Source of the DNA: Nonomuraea spiralis
GTDB taxonomy: Bacteria > Actinomycetota > Actinomycetes > Streptosporangiales > Streptosporangiaceae
Assembly: GCF_014648435.1 (NCBI RefSeq)
Contig: NZ_BMRC01000010.1
Coordinates: 364,749-428,748, forward strand
DNA: 64,000 nt
Direction: 5' to 3'
Position 1 is the first letter of the stretch. Every line of letters starts with the position of its first letter. The position numbers and the translations under genes are program-made. Positions 50,242 to 58,007 of this stretch are shown piece after piece. Below the pieces are notes generated by a model. The model had not been told where the DNA came from. It saw nothing but the letters and a program-made list of their open reading frames with translations, and did no database searches.

Positions 50242-50257
50242 CTACGATCGCCGGTAG
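50242..50257. promoter_or_regulatory. CTAC-N8-GTAG operator before blaI
   Basis: CTACGATCGCCGGTAG, 38 bp before the BlaI-family start codon; probably the autoregulatory site. CTAC and GTAG arms with an 8-base spacer fit the BlaI/CopY winged-helix family. Confidence 0.65.
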
Positions 50258-50295
50258 CATTTGGGGCAGGCCATCGGCGGAGGGACTGTCGGACC

Positions 50296-50667
50296 ATGCG
50301 CGGTCTGGGCGAGCTTGAGTCCACGATCATGGATCGCATGTGGGCGATCAAGGGGCCCGCCTCGGTCCGCGACGTCCTGGAGTTCCTGCAGCAGAGCCGG
50401 GACATCGCCTACACGACGGTGATGACCGTGATGGACAAGCTGCACACCAAGGGGCTGCTCAGACGGACGGCGGTCCGCCGGGCCTACATCTACGAGGCGG
50501 TGTCGTCGAAGGAGGCGTACACCGCCGACGTGATGCGCGAGTCCCTGGCCATGAGCGGCAACAGGGCGGCCACGTTCGTGCACTTCCTCGAACGCCTCAC
50601 CCCCGAGGAGGCGAGTGCGCTGCAGGCCGCCCTCCGCGTCTACCCGCCGGACCGGCGCACGTCATGA
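50296..50667 (+). CDS. BlaI/MecI/CopY-family repressor
   Basis: A 123-residue winged-helix repressor. LGELESTIMDRMWAIKGPASVRDVLEFLQ and IAYTTVMTVMDKLHTKGLLRR are the classical DNA-binding part; the C-terminal helices form the dimer and carry the region cleaved by the partner protease in this family. ATG 50296. The stop overlaps the start of the M56 protease gene (ATGA), the normal blaI-blaR arrangement. There is no CopY-type Cys-x-Cys metal motif, so proteolysis or another signal probably releases it from DNA. Confidence 0.92.
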   Translation: MRGLGELESTIMDRMWAIKGPASVRDVLEFLQQSRDIAYTTVMTVMDKLHTKGLLRRTAVRRAYIYEAVSSKEAYTADVMRESLAMSGNRAATFVHFLERLTPEEASALQAALRVYPPDRRTS

Positions 50668-51629
50668 CGGTGGCGATCGTCCTCGCCCTCTACGGCGCCT
50701 TCGCCGCCCTGGTCGTGCCGAGGCTGCTGCGGCGCGCCGCGTGGCCCGGCCGCGCCCCGAGACTGGCCATCGCCCTGTGGCAGGCGGCGAGCGCGTCCGT
50801 GCTCGTCGCCGCCCTGCTGTCGGTGTTCGCGGCGGTCGTGCCCGCCGACACGGTCGGCCATGGCCTGGCCGGGCTGTTCGCGGCCTGCGCCGGCATGCTG
50901 GGCCACGGCGCCCGGCCCAGCGTGACCGCCGCCACCACCGGCCTCCTCGCCGCCGGTCTCGTCCTGACCCGAGTGGCCTGTACGGGCGCGGCCGTCCTGA
51001 CCCGCGCCCGTCGCGCGCGGCGGCGGCACTCCGAGGCCCTGGCGCTGCTCGGACGGCACGACCACGACCTCGACGCCGTCGTGGTCGACTACGACGAGCG
51101 GCTGGCCTACTGCCTGCCCGGCCGCAACGGCCACTCGGTGATCACCACGGGCGCGCTGCGCTGCCTCGCGCCCGAGCAGGTCGCCGCCGTGCTCGCCCAC
51201 GAGCAGGCCCATCTGCGCGGACGCCATCATCTGGTGCTGGCCGGCGCCGAGACGCTGGCCCGCGCGTTCCCCAGGGTGCCGCTCTTCGAGCACGCCCGCG
51301 CCGAGATCACCCGCCTGGTCGAGCTGCTGGCCGACGACGTGGCCGCGCGCCGGCACGACCGCGTGCACATCGCGGCGGCCCTGGTCGGCCTGGCGACGGG
51401 AAGAGTGCCCGGGTTCGCCCTGGGGGCGGGCGGCGAGACGGCCCTGACCCGCGTCCGGCGGATGCTGAGCCCGCAGGCGCCCCTCGACCGGTGGCGGCGC
51501 ACGGCCGGGGCCCTGACGGTGACGGCGCTGCTCACCGGCCCCGCCGTACTGGCGGCCACGCCCGGGGTCAGCGCCTTCCTCGCGCACCACTGCCACGAAC
51601 TGCTCACGCTCCGGAAGCCGTCGGCGTAG
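50664..51629 (+). CDS. M56/M48-like membrane metalloprotease (BlaR partner)
   Basis: A 321-residue membrane protease. Three N-terminal hydrophobic segments (about 1-110), the zinc motif HEQAH (H179, E180, H183) followed by LVELLADDVAARRHDR carrying the third ligand, and a final transmembrane segment (TVTALLTGPAVLAATPG). Unlike BlaR1 there is no extracellular penicillin-binding sensor domain, which is usual for actinobacterial forms. It overlaps the blaI stop by 4 bp and should cleave that repressor. Its signal is unknown; the copper-island setting suggests envelope or metal stress. Confidence 0.9.
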   Translation: MTVAIVLALYGAFAALVVPRLLRRAAWPGRAPRLAIALWQAASASVLVAALLSVFAAVVPADTVGHGLAGLFAACAGMLGHGARPSVTAATTGLLAAGLVLTRVACTGAAVLTRARRARRRHSEALALLGRHDHDLDAVVVDYDERLAYCLPGRNGHSVITTGALRCLAPEQVAAVLAHEQAHLRGRHHLVLAGAETLARAFPRVPLFEHARAEITRLVELLADDVAARRHDRVHIAAALVGLATGRVPGFALGAGGETALTRVRRMLSPQAPLDRWRRTAGALTVTALLTGPAVLAATPGVSAFLAHHCHELLTLRKPSA

Positions 51630-51647
51630 AAGGAAGCCGGAGACGCA

Positions 51648-51681
51648 CGAAGGCTCCGGGCCCGCGGGCCCGGAGCCTTCG
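51648..51681. terminator. Bidirectional terminator, 34-bp perfect palindrome
   Basis: CGAAGGCTCCGGGCCCG and its complement with no unpaired bases, between the convergent M56 protease and copA genes. Confidence 0.9.
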
Positions 51682-51682
51682 T

Positions 51683-51718
51683 GGTCCGGTCTTACCTGAA
51701 GGTCCGGTCTTACTTGAA
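51683..51718. repeat. 18-bp tandem duplication at the copA stop
   Basis: GGTCCGGTCTTACCTGAA and GGTCCGGTCTTACTTGAA in tandem (one base different). The right unit contains the copA stop; the left is a copy beyond it. Confidence 0.8.
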
Positions 51719-53950
51719 GCGGCGCAGCCGCAGGCTGTTGCTCACCACGAACACGCTGGAGAAGGCCATCGCCGCCCCCGCGATCATCGGGTTGAGCAGG
51801 CCGAGCGCGGCCAGCGGCAGGGCGGCCACGTTGTAGGCGAAGGCCCAGAACAGGTTGCCCTTGATCGTGCCGAGCGTCCGGCGCGACAACCTGATCGCGT
51901 CGGCCGCCACCCTCAGGTCCCCGCGTACGAGGGTCAGGTCGGACGCCTCGATCGCGGCGTCCGTGCCGGTGCCCATCGCCAGCCCCAGATCGGCCTGGGC
52001 GAGCGCGGCCGCGTCGTTGACGCCGTCGCCGACCATGGCCACGACCTTGCCCTCGGACTGCAGCTCCTTGACCACGTCCACCTTGTCGGACGGCAGCACC
52101 TCGGCGATCACCTCGTCGATGCCGACCTCGGCGGCCACGGTCCTGGCCACGGCCTCGTTGTCGCCGGTCAGCAGGACCGGGGTGAGGCCGAGCGCCCGGA
52201 GCTGCGCGATGGCCTCCGCGCTGGTGGGCTTGATCACGTCGGCGACCACGAGCACCGCGCGGGCCTTGCCGTCCCAGCCGACCGCCACCGCGGTCCTGCC
52301 GCCGGCCTGTGCGGCGTGCAGAGCCCGCTCCAGATCGGACGTCAGGTGCTGCGACCACTCCTCCAGCAGCCTCGGCCGCCCGACGAGCACCGCGTGCCCC
52401 TCGACGATGCCCTGGACACCCAGTCCTTCGACGTTCGCGAAGTCCTCGGCGGCCGGCAATTCGCCGACGCGCGCGACGGCGCCCTTGGCGACGGCCTGGG
52501 CGATCGGGTGCTCGGAGGCGTGCTCCAGCGCGCCGGCCAGGCGCAGCACCTCGGTCTCGTCCTCACCCTCGGCGAGGTGGACGCCGACCAGCGTCATCCG
52601 TCCCTCGGTGACCGTGCCGGTCTTGTCCAGCACCACCGTGTCGATGCGGCGGGTGGACTCCAGCACTTCCGGACCCTTGATCAGGATGCCGAGCTGGGCT
52701 CCCCGGCCCGTACCGACCAGCAACGCCGTCGGGGTGGCCAGGCCGAGCGCGCAGGGGCAGGCGATGATCAGCACCGCCACCGCCGCCGTGAAGGCCGCGC
52801 CGACGCCGTCGCCGGTGCCCAGCCAGAAGCCCAGGGTCCCGAGTGCCAGCGCGATCACGATCGGCACGAAGATGCCGGAGATGCGGTCGGCCAGGCGCTG
52901 GACCTGCGCCTTGCCCGTCTGAGCCTCCTCGACGAGCTTGGCCATCTGCGCGAGCTGGGTGTCCGCGCCGACCCGGGTGGCCCGGACGACCAGCCGGCCG
53001 CCCGCGTTCACGGTCGCGCCGGTCACGGCGTCGCCCGGCCGTACCTCCACCGGTACGGACTCGCCCGTCAGCATCGAGGCGTCGACCGCCGAGGTGCCTT
53101 CCACGATCACGCCGTCGGTGGCGATCTTCTCGCCGGGCCGTACGACGAACGTGTCGCCCACCGCGAGCTGGTCGCTGGGGATGCGCGTCTCCACGCCGTC
53201 GCGCAGCACGGCGACGTCCTTGGCGCCGAGCTCCAGCAGGGCCCGCAGCGCGGCGCCCGCGCGGCGCTTGGACCGCGCCTCGAAGTAGCGCCCGGCCAGG
53301 ATGAAGGCCGTCACACCGGCGGCGGCCTCCAGGTAGATGTTGCCCGAGCCGTCGCTGCGCTCGATGGTGAACGCGAACGGGTGGGTCATGCCCGGCGTGC
53401 CCGCGCTGCCGAAGAACAGCGCCCACAACGACCAGCCGAGCGCGGCGATGGTGCCGATCGAGATCAGCGTGTCCATGGTCGCGGCGCCGTGGCGCAGGTT
53501 GGTCCAGGCCGCCTTGTGGAAGGGCCAGCCGGCGTACACGACGACCGGCGCGGCCAGCACCAGCGACATCCACTGCCAGTTGGTGAACTGCAGCGGCGGG
53601 ATCATCGCCATCGCGATCACCGGCACGGCCAGCGTCACGGACGTGATCAGCCGGCTGCGCAGCGGGCGCAGCTCGTCCTCCGGCTCCTGCTCGGCGGTCG
53701 CGGCGTCGGACTTCGGCGGCGCGGGCAGCGCGGCGGTGTAGCCGGCCTTCTCCACCTCGGAGATGAGCTGCTCCGCGTCGACGCCTTCGGGGAAGGTGAC
53801 CTTCGCCTTCTCCGTCGCGTAGTTGACCGTCGCGGTCACGCCCTCAAGCTTGTTGAGCCTGCGCTCGATGCGGTTGGCGCACGACGCGCAGGTCATGCCG
53901 CCGATCGAGAGCTCGACCGCGTTGCGCCGGTCATCGGTGATCGAGGTCAT
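51710..53950 (-). CDS. copA: Copper-translocating P1B-type ATPase CopA
   Basis: A 746-residue Cu(I) exporter. One N-terminal HMA domain (GMTCASC, C21/C24), eight membrane helices, the intramembrane CPC motif (IIACPCALG), phosphorylation site DKTGT, TGES in the actuator domain (SMLTGESVPV), HP motif in EHASEHPIAQ and the hinge GDGVNDAAAL. Post-TM8 the conserved Met/Ser (FSSVFVVSNSLRLRRF) marks copper specificity. ATG 53950 has GGAG 7 bases before it. It ends the csoR-copZ-His-rich protein-copA operon. Confidence 0.97.
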   Translation of the reverse strand: MTSITDDRRNAVELSIGGMTCASCANRIERRLNKLEGVTATVNYATEKAKVTFPEGVDAEQLISEVEKAGYTAALPAPPKSDAATAEQEPEDELRPLRSRLITSVTLAVPVIAMAMIPPLQFTNWQWMSLVLAAPVVVYAGWPFHKAAWTNLRHGAATMDTLISIGTIAALGWSLWALFFGSAGTPGMTHPFAFTIERSDGSGNIYLEAAAGVTAFILAGRYFEARSKRRAGAALRALLELGAKDVAVLRDGVETRIPSDQLAVGDTFVVRPGEKIATDGVIVEGTSAVDASMLTGESVPVEVRPGDAVTGATVNAGGRLVVRATRVGADTQLAQMAKLVEEAQTGKAQVQRLADRISGIFVPIVIALALGTLGFWLGTGDGVGAAFTAAVAVLIIACPCALGLATPTALLVGTGRGAQLGILIKGPEVLESTRRIDTVVLDKTGTVTEGRMTLVGVHLAEGEDETEVLRLAGALEHASEHPIAQAVAKGAVARVGELPAAEDFANVEGLGVQGIVEGHAVLVGRPRLLEEWSQHLTSDLERALHAAQAGGRTAVAVGWDGKARAVLVVADVIKPTSAEAIAQLRALGLTPVLLTGDNEAVARTVAAEVGIDEVIAEVLPSDKVDVVKELQSEGKVVAMVGDGVNDAAALAQADLGLAMGTGTDAAIEASDLTLVRGDLRVAADAIRLSRRTLGTIKGNLFWAFAYNVAALPLAALGLLNPMIAGAAMAFSSVFVVSNSLRLRRFK

Positions 53951-53970
53951 CACCGTTCTCCTTTCTCTCG

Positions 53971-54927
53971 TCAGTGGCTGTGGCCGCCGTGCCCGCCGGT
54001 GGCGGGCTCGGACGTCTGGACCTGCGGCTGCCCGCCCGCGCCGAGGGTGAAGTCGGCGGTACGGACCTCGTCCCCGTGCTGGAAGTCCAGGAACAGGCGG
54101 TAGTCGCCGGTGCTGGGCACCTGGGCGTAGAACACGATCTCGGGGCCCGGCTTGGTCTTGCCGTCGCCCGGCTCGCCGTCGGGGTGGACGTGCAGGTAGG
54201 CCAGGTCCTTGGCGCGCAGCGCCACCAGGTGGCCGTAGGCGCCGAGGTAGGGCTGCAGGTCGGTGACCGGCTGACCGTCCTTGCTGACCTTGAGCGTGAG
54301 CTTGCTGGTCCGGCCGGGGGTCAGGTCGCCGTCGAGGGTGACGGTGTAGCCGTCGACCGTCGCGGTACGGCTCGTCTCCGGCAGGGGCTTCGGCTGGTAG
54401 TCGCCCGCCACGGCCACGTCGGCGCCCAGCGTCAGGGCCTCGCCGCCGGTCGGCGCGAAGTCGGCGAACGCCCGGTAGCCGCCCGCCTCGGGGAAGGTGA
54501 CCTTGACCGACCAGACCCCGTCGGCCGCCATCTCCGGATGGACGTGCTGGAAGCTGCCCAGATCGCGGGAGACCACGATGAAGTGCAGCTTCTTGTCGTG
54601 CTGGACCTGGTAGTCGGTGACCGGCTTCCCGTCTGGGCCGGTGACGGCGAAGCGGAAGTCCGTGGGCTCACCGGGCTTGAGCGCCGTGGTGAGCGGGGTG
54701 AAGGTGTAGCCGTTCTGAGACACTTGGAGCCCTCCGGGGGTATCGCTCTTGACCTGCTGGGTGGCGTGTTCCCCGTGTCCGTCGGCCGGGGCCTGCGCCG
54801 TCATGGCCGCGTGGTCCGCGGCCGGCGGTGTCCCGACCGGCCCGACGGCCTTGCCCGCGCCGAGCGCGCCGCCGAAGACGACGGCGAGCCCCAGGACGTA
54901 CGAGCCGAGCTTGGCGGCGGTGTTCAC
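53971..54927 (-). CDS. Exported His-rich metal-binding protein with repeated beta domains
   Basis: A 318-residue membrane-anchored or secreted protein. Signal/anchor (4-28), His/Met-containing linker (about 38-60), then two beta-sandwich modules (about 70-180 and 185-300) of the YtkA-like sort with HFIVVSRDLGSFQHVHPEM and AYLHVHPDGEPGDG; the C-terminus ends GGHGGHSH. Proteins of this form sit between copZ and copA in many actinobacterial copper operons; they probably bind copper outside the membrane. The ATG at 54927 overlaps the copZ stop, and copA follows in 20 bp. Confidence 0.8.
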   Translation of the reverse strand: MNTAAKLGSYVLGLAVVFGGALGAGKAVGPVGTPPAADHAAMTAQAPADGHGEHATQQVKSDTPGGLQVSQNGYTFTPLTTALKPGEPTDFRFAVTGPDGKPVTDYQVQHDKKLHFIVVSRDLGSFQHVHPEMAADGVWSVKVTFPEAGGYRAFADFAPTGGEALTLGADVAVAGDYQPKPLPETSRTATVDGYTVTLDGDLTPGRTSKLTLKVSKDGQPVTDLQPYLGAYGHLVALRAKDLAYLHVHPDGEPGDGKTKPGPEIVFYAQVPSTGDYRLFLDFQHGDEVRTADFTLGAGGQPQVQTSEPATGGHGGHSH

Positions 54928-55133
54928 GGGTTCACCACTTCGTATCCGGCCTCCTCGACGGCGGCGACGATCTTCGCCGCGTCGACGGGGGCCTCGCTGC
55001 CGACGGTCAGGAGCCCGGTGGCCAGGTCGACGTCGACGGTCGTGACGCCGGCGACCTCGCCCACCTCCTCCTTGACCGAGCTGACGCAGTGGCCGCAGGT
55101 CATGCCCTTGACGGTGTAGGTGGCGGTGCTCAT
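54924..55133 (-). CDS. copZ: Copper chaperone CopZ (HMA domain), copy 2
   Basis: A 69-residue HMA protein with GMTCGHCVSSVKEEV and DVDLATGLLTVG. It is about 60 percent identical by eye to the copy at 48.7 kb. ATG 55133 has AAGGAG 9 bases upstream; an upstream in-frame start is not supported. It lies 22 bp behind csoR and overlaps the following gene by 4 bp. Confidence 0.94.
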   Translation of the reverse strand: MSTATYTVKGMTCGHCVSSVKEEVGEVAGVTTVDVDLATGLLTVGSEAPVDAAKIVAAVEEAGYEVVNP

Positions 55134-55155
55134 ATCGGTCTCTCCTTCAATCCGG

Positions 55156-55437
55156 TCAGGAACGTACGAGTCTGGCGATGGCATCCGAGGCCTCCTTGAC
55201 CTTGGCGTCAGCCTCGGGCCCGCCCTTCAGGGTCGCTTCGGCGACACAGTGAGCAAGATGATCTTCGAGCAGCGACAGGGAGAACGACTTCAGCGCGCTG
55301 GTCGCCGCCGACACCTGGGTCAGGATGTCGATGCAGTACTTGTCGTCCTCGACCATGCGCTGCAGCCCGCGGACCTGCCCTTCGATGCGGCGCAGGCGCA
55401 TCGCGTGGTCCTGCTTGCCGCGTGCCTGTACGGCCAT
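55156..55437 (-). CDS. csoR: Copper-sensing repressor CsoR
   Basis: A 93-residue all-helical repressor. The Cu(I) ligand set Cys-His-Cys is present (KYCIDILTQVSA and HLAHCVAE), and RRIEGQVRGLQRMVEDD is the DNA-facing helix. ATG 55437 is preceded by GGGAGG (7 bases); longer frames run into the promoter. It heads the operon and an ATACC-N7-GGTAT site lies 40 bp upstream. Copper binding should release the repressor. Confidence 0.96.
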   Translation of the reverse strand: MAVQARGKQDHAMRLRRIEGQVRGLQRMVEDDKYCIDILTQVSAATSALKSFSLSLLEDHLAHCVAEATLKGGPEADAKVKEASDAIARLVRS

Positions 55438-55476
55438 GGCCACCCCTCCCATCGGGTCGTTGCCGTTGAGAACACT

Positions 55477-55493
55477 ATACCCCCCTATGGTAT
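55477..55493. promoter_or_regulatory. CsoR operator before csoR
   Basis: ATACC-CCCCTAT-GGTAT. Autoregulatory site for the csoR-copZ-copA operon. Confidence 0.85.
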
Positions 55494-55690
55494 TTCCGCC
55501 ACCCCTTCTTACCCCCGCCCTTCGATCTGACGACATAAGTGCAGGTCAGACGCTTACACATCGAGCCCCACGGCTATACCCCCCAGCGGTTGGACGGCGG
55601 GGCCGGTCGGCGCAGACCTTCTCCGTACCGAATTTCAAGGCTCCGACCAGCAGGTTTGTCGTGGCGGCCGGTTTTCGGGGACATCCGGAC

Positions 55691-55717
55691 TTGACAGATA
55701 CCCCATGGTGGTATTGA
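55691..55717 (+). promoter_or_regulatory. MFS promoter overlapped by a CsoR site
   Basis: TTGACA (55691-55696) and TATTGA (55712-55717) with 15 bases between them. ATACC-CCATGGT-GGTAT (55698-55714) fills exactly the spacer, so a bound repressor would stop polymerase. Confidence 0.7.
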
Positions 55718-55732
55718 TTGACCATCGCCCGG

Positions 55733-55751
55733 CATACCCCCTACTGGTATG
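55733..55751. promoter_or_regulatory. Second CsoR site before the MFS gene
   Basis: CATACC-CCCTACT-GGTATG: 6-bp arms, N7 centre; 35 bp from the first site. Confidence 0.8.
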
Positions 55752-55812
55752 CGAAAGCCCAAGTTCCCCCGCCTCCTGCGCCCCGCGCATGCGGCACAGA
55801 TCCATCATGCCG

Positions 55813-55829
55813 GTACCCCCTACCGGTAT
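55813..55829. promoter_or_regulatory. Third CsoR site before the MFS gene
   Basis: GTACC-CCCTACC-GGTAT, one mismatch, 25 bp before the start codon. Confidence 0.7.
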
Positions 55830-55853
55830 CGGCACCGTGACTGGAGACAGCTC

Positions 55854-57272
55854 ATGTCTGGACCATCCCCCCGGCGCTGGACCGCCCTGGCCCTGATCGC
55901 CACAGCCCAGTTCATCGTCATCATGGACACGTCGATCATCGGCGTGGCCCTCCCCCGCATCCAGGAGGACCTCGGGTTCTCCCAGGAGAACCTGTCGTGG
56001 GTGTTCAACGCCTACGTCGTGGCCTTCGGCGGACTCCTGCTGCTCGGCGGGCGCCTGTCGGACCTGTTCGGCGCCAAGCGGCTGTTCGGCGCCGGCTGGC
56101 TGATCCTGCTCGCCGGCTCACTGGTCGCCGGCATCGCCCCCGAGGTGTGGGTGGAGCTGACCGGCCGCGCCGTCCAGGGCATCGGCGCCGCCCTCATCGC
56201 GCCGTCCGCGCTCACCCTGCTGATGATGTTGTTCGGCCACGACCCGAAGGAGCTCACCAAGGCCCTCGCCCTGTACGGCGCGGCGGCCCCGGCGGGCGGC
56301 ACCGCGGGCGTGTTCCTCGGCGGCGTCATCACCGAGTACCTGAGCTGGCCCTGGGTCTTCTACATCAACATCCCGATCGCGCTCGTCGCGCTGTTCGCCA
56401 CCGGTCCCCTCATGCCCGCGGGCCAGTCCCAGCGCGGATCCATCGACGTGTTCGGCGCGCTGACCGTCACCGCCGGCCTCGGCGCCGCCGTGTACGCGAT
56501 CGTCCGGGCGCCCGAGGTGGGCTGGGGCTCGGCGGAGACCTGGCTCGTGCTCGGCGCCGCCGTCGTGCTGCTCGGCGCGTTCGTCGCGATCCAGGCGGCC
56601 CGCCGCGAGCCGCTGATGCGCCTGTCGATCTTCCGTACGCCCAACCTCGCCGCCGCCAACCTGACCCAGCTCCTGCTCGGCGGCGCGTGGATCCCGATGT
56701 GGTTCTTCCTCAACCTCTACCTGCAGCAGGTGCTCGGCTACAGCGCCTTCCCCAGCGGCGCGGCACTGGTGCCGATGACCGTGCTGATCATGATCGGCAT
56801 GATCGTCCTGGCTCCGCGCGGCATCAACAGGTTCGGCCCCAAGACGATGACGGTCACCGGACTGGTGCTGCTCACGGCGGGCATGGCCTGGCTGTCGTTC
56901 ATCAGGCCCGAGGGCAACTTCCTCGTGGACGTCCTGCCCGCCAGCCTGGTGGCCGCGCTCGGCATGTCGATGGCCTTCATCCCCTCGCTGGGCACGGCCA
57001 TCTCCTCGGCCCGGCCCGAGGAGGGCGGCCTGGCCTCCGGCATCGTCAACACCAGCTACCAGGTGGGTTCGGCGCTCGGCCTGGCCGCCATGACGGCCGT
57101 CGCCGCCGCCAACGGCGCGAACCAGCTCGGCGACCTGCCGGCGCTGACCGACGGCTTCTCCTCGGCCTTCGTCGGAGCCGCGGCGATCGCCCTGGTCGGC
57201 GCGCTGATCGCGGCGGCCACCCTGCGCTCCCGCACCGGCGCCACCGTCACCGCCGAAGAAGTCAAGGCCTGA
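55854..57272 (+). CDS. MFS transporter (DHA2, 14 TM), CsoR-regulated
   Basis: A 472-residue exporter of the EmrB/DHA2 group: QFIVIMDTSIIGVALPRIQEDL in TM1, LGGRLSDLFGAKRLFGA as motif A, QGIGAALIAPSALTLL, the motif C run YGAAAPAGGTAGVFLGG. I start at ATG 55854 with GGAGA 8 bases before it. The frame upstream codes through the promoter. Three CsoR-type sites precede the gene, so it should be copper-induced, an atypical target for this family. A Usp-like gene follows in 36 bp. Confidence 0.94.
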   Translation: MSGPSPRRWTALALIATAQFIVIMDTSIIGVALPRIQEDLGFSQENLSWVFNAYVVAFGGLLLLGGRLSDLFGAKRLFGAGWLILLAGSLVAGIAPEVWVELTGRAVQGIGAALIAPSALTLLMMLFGHDPKELTKALALYGAAAPAGGTAGVFLGGVITEYLSWPWVFYINIPIALVALFATGPLMPAGQSQRGSIDVFGALTVTAGLGAAVYAIVRAPEVGWGSAETWLVLGAAVVLLGAFVAIQAARREPLMRLSIFRTPNLAAANLTQLLLGGAWIPMWFFLNLYLQQVLGYSAFPSGAALVPMTVLIMIGMIVLAPRGINRFGPKTMTVTGLVLLTAGMAWLSFIRPEGNFLVDVLPASLVAALGMSMAFIPSLGTAISSARPEEGGLASGIVNTSYQVGSALGLAAMTAVAAANGANQLGDLPALTDGFSSAFVGAAAIALVGALIAAATLRSRTGATVTAEEVKA

Positions 57273-57308
57273 CGCGGCCGAGGCCGCCCCTCACGCAAGG
57301 AGAATCCC

Positions 57309-57803
57309 ATGTCCACCCCGATCCTCATCGCCTACGACGGTTCGGCCGGCGCCCGGCACGCCGTCGAGGAGACCGCGCGGCTGTTCCCCGGTGCCTCCGC
57401 CGTCGTCCTGTACGCCCGCCCGCCGCTGGAGAGCCTCGCGGCCCACCTGGAGGGCCACGCGCTCCTGGAGGACCTGCGGGACATCGACGCCAAGACCTTC
57501 GACGCCTCCGAGCGGCTCGCCGCCGAAGGGGCCGAGCAGGCCCGCGGTCTCGGTCTGAAGGCCGAACCGCGCGTCGCGTCCGTCCCGGAGGAGGTCGCCG
57601 CGGAGGCCATCGTCGACGTGGCCGAGGAGATCGACGCCGCGCTGATCGTGCTCGGCTCCCGGGGACGGCAGGGCGTCAAGGCCCTGCTGACCGGCAGCAC
57701 GTCCACCAGGGTCATGCACTCCACCGGCCGCCCGACCCTGGTCATCCCGTCCAGGCCGCTGGCCGCCGCCCGTCGCGAGGCCAGACGGTTCACCGATCGC
57801 TGA
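57309..57803 (+). CDS. Universal stress protein (UspA family)
   Basis: A 164-residue single-domain Usp. ILIAYDGSAGARHAVEETARLF at the start and the ATP-binding GSRGRQGVKALLTGSTS near the end (G-2x-G-9x-G-S/T) are both present, so it probably binds ATP. ATG 57309 has AAGGAGAA 6 bases before it. It is 36 bp downstream of the MFS gene, in the same CsoR-type transcription unit. Confidence 0.94.
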   Translation: MSTPILIAYDGSAGARHAVEETARLFPGASAVVLYARPPLESLAAHLEGHALLEDLRDIDAKTFDASERLAAEGAEQARGLGLKAEPRVASVPEEVAAEAIVDVAEEIDAALIVLGSRGRQGVKALLTGSTSTRVMHSTGRPTLVIPSRPLAAARREARRFTDR

Positions 57804-57812
57804 AGCGACCAC

Positions 57813-57836
57813 GCCCCGGCTCCCGCGAGCCGGGGC
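57813..57836 (+). terminator. Terminator after the MFS-usp unit
   Basis: GCCCCGGCTC, loop CCGC, GAGCCGGGGC; a perfect 10-bp stem 10 bases after the usp stop. Confidence 0.85.
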
Positions 57837-58007
57837 GCGCTTGTCTGCTCTGAACCTCCCGGAGACGGCGTGCGTACCTCCTCCTGAGCGGCGATCCCCG
57901 GATGCCGGCCCGAATGGTGAGCACCACTTCTCGGCAAACGGCGTAGGAGCATCCCGGACTTCTGTAGCATTTCGCGTCAGGCCGAAAATCTACGAGGAGG
58001 CATAGTA

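Noticed and set aside
50615..54103. 1162-codon plus-strand frame across the M56 protease and copA
   Set aside because: Other frame of one certain gene and antisense to another; no recognisable domain.
53971..54927. Assigning the His-rich exported protein as CopC
   Set aside because: No N-terminal CopC His motif or typical length; only the general beta-sandwich and His-rich tail fit, so no symbol was given.
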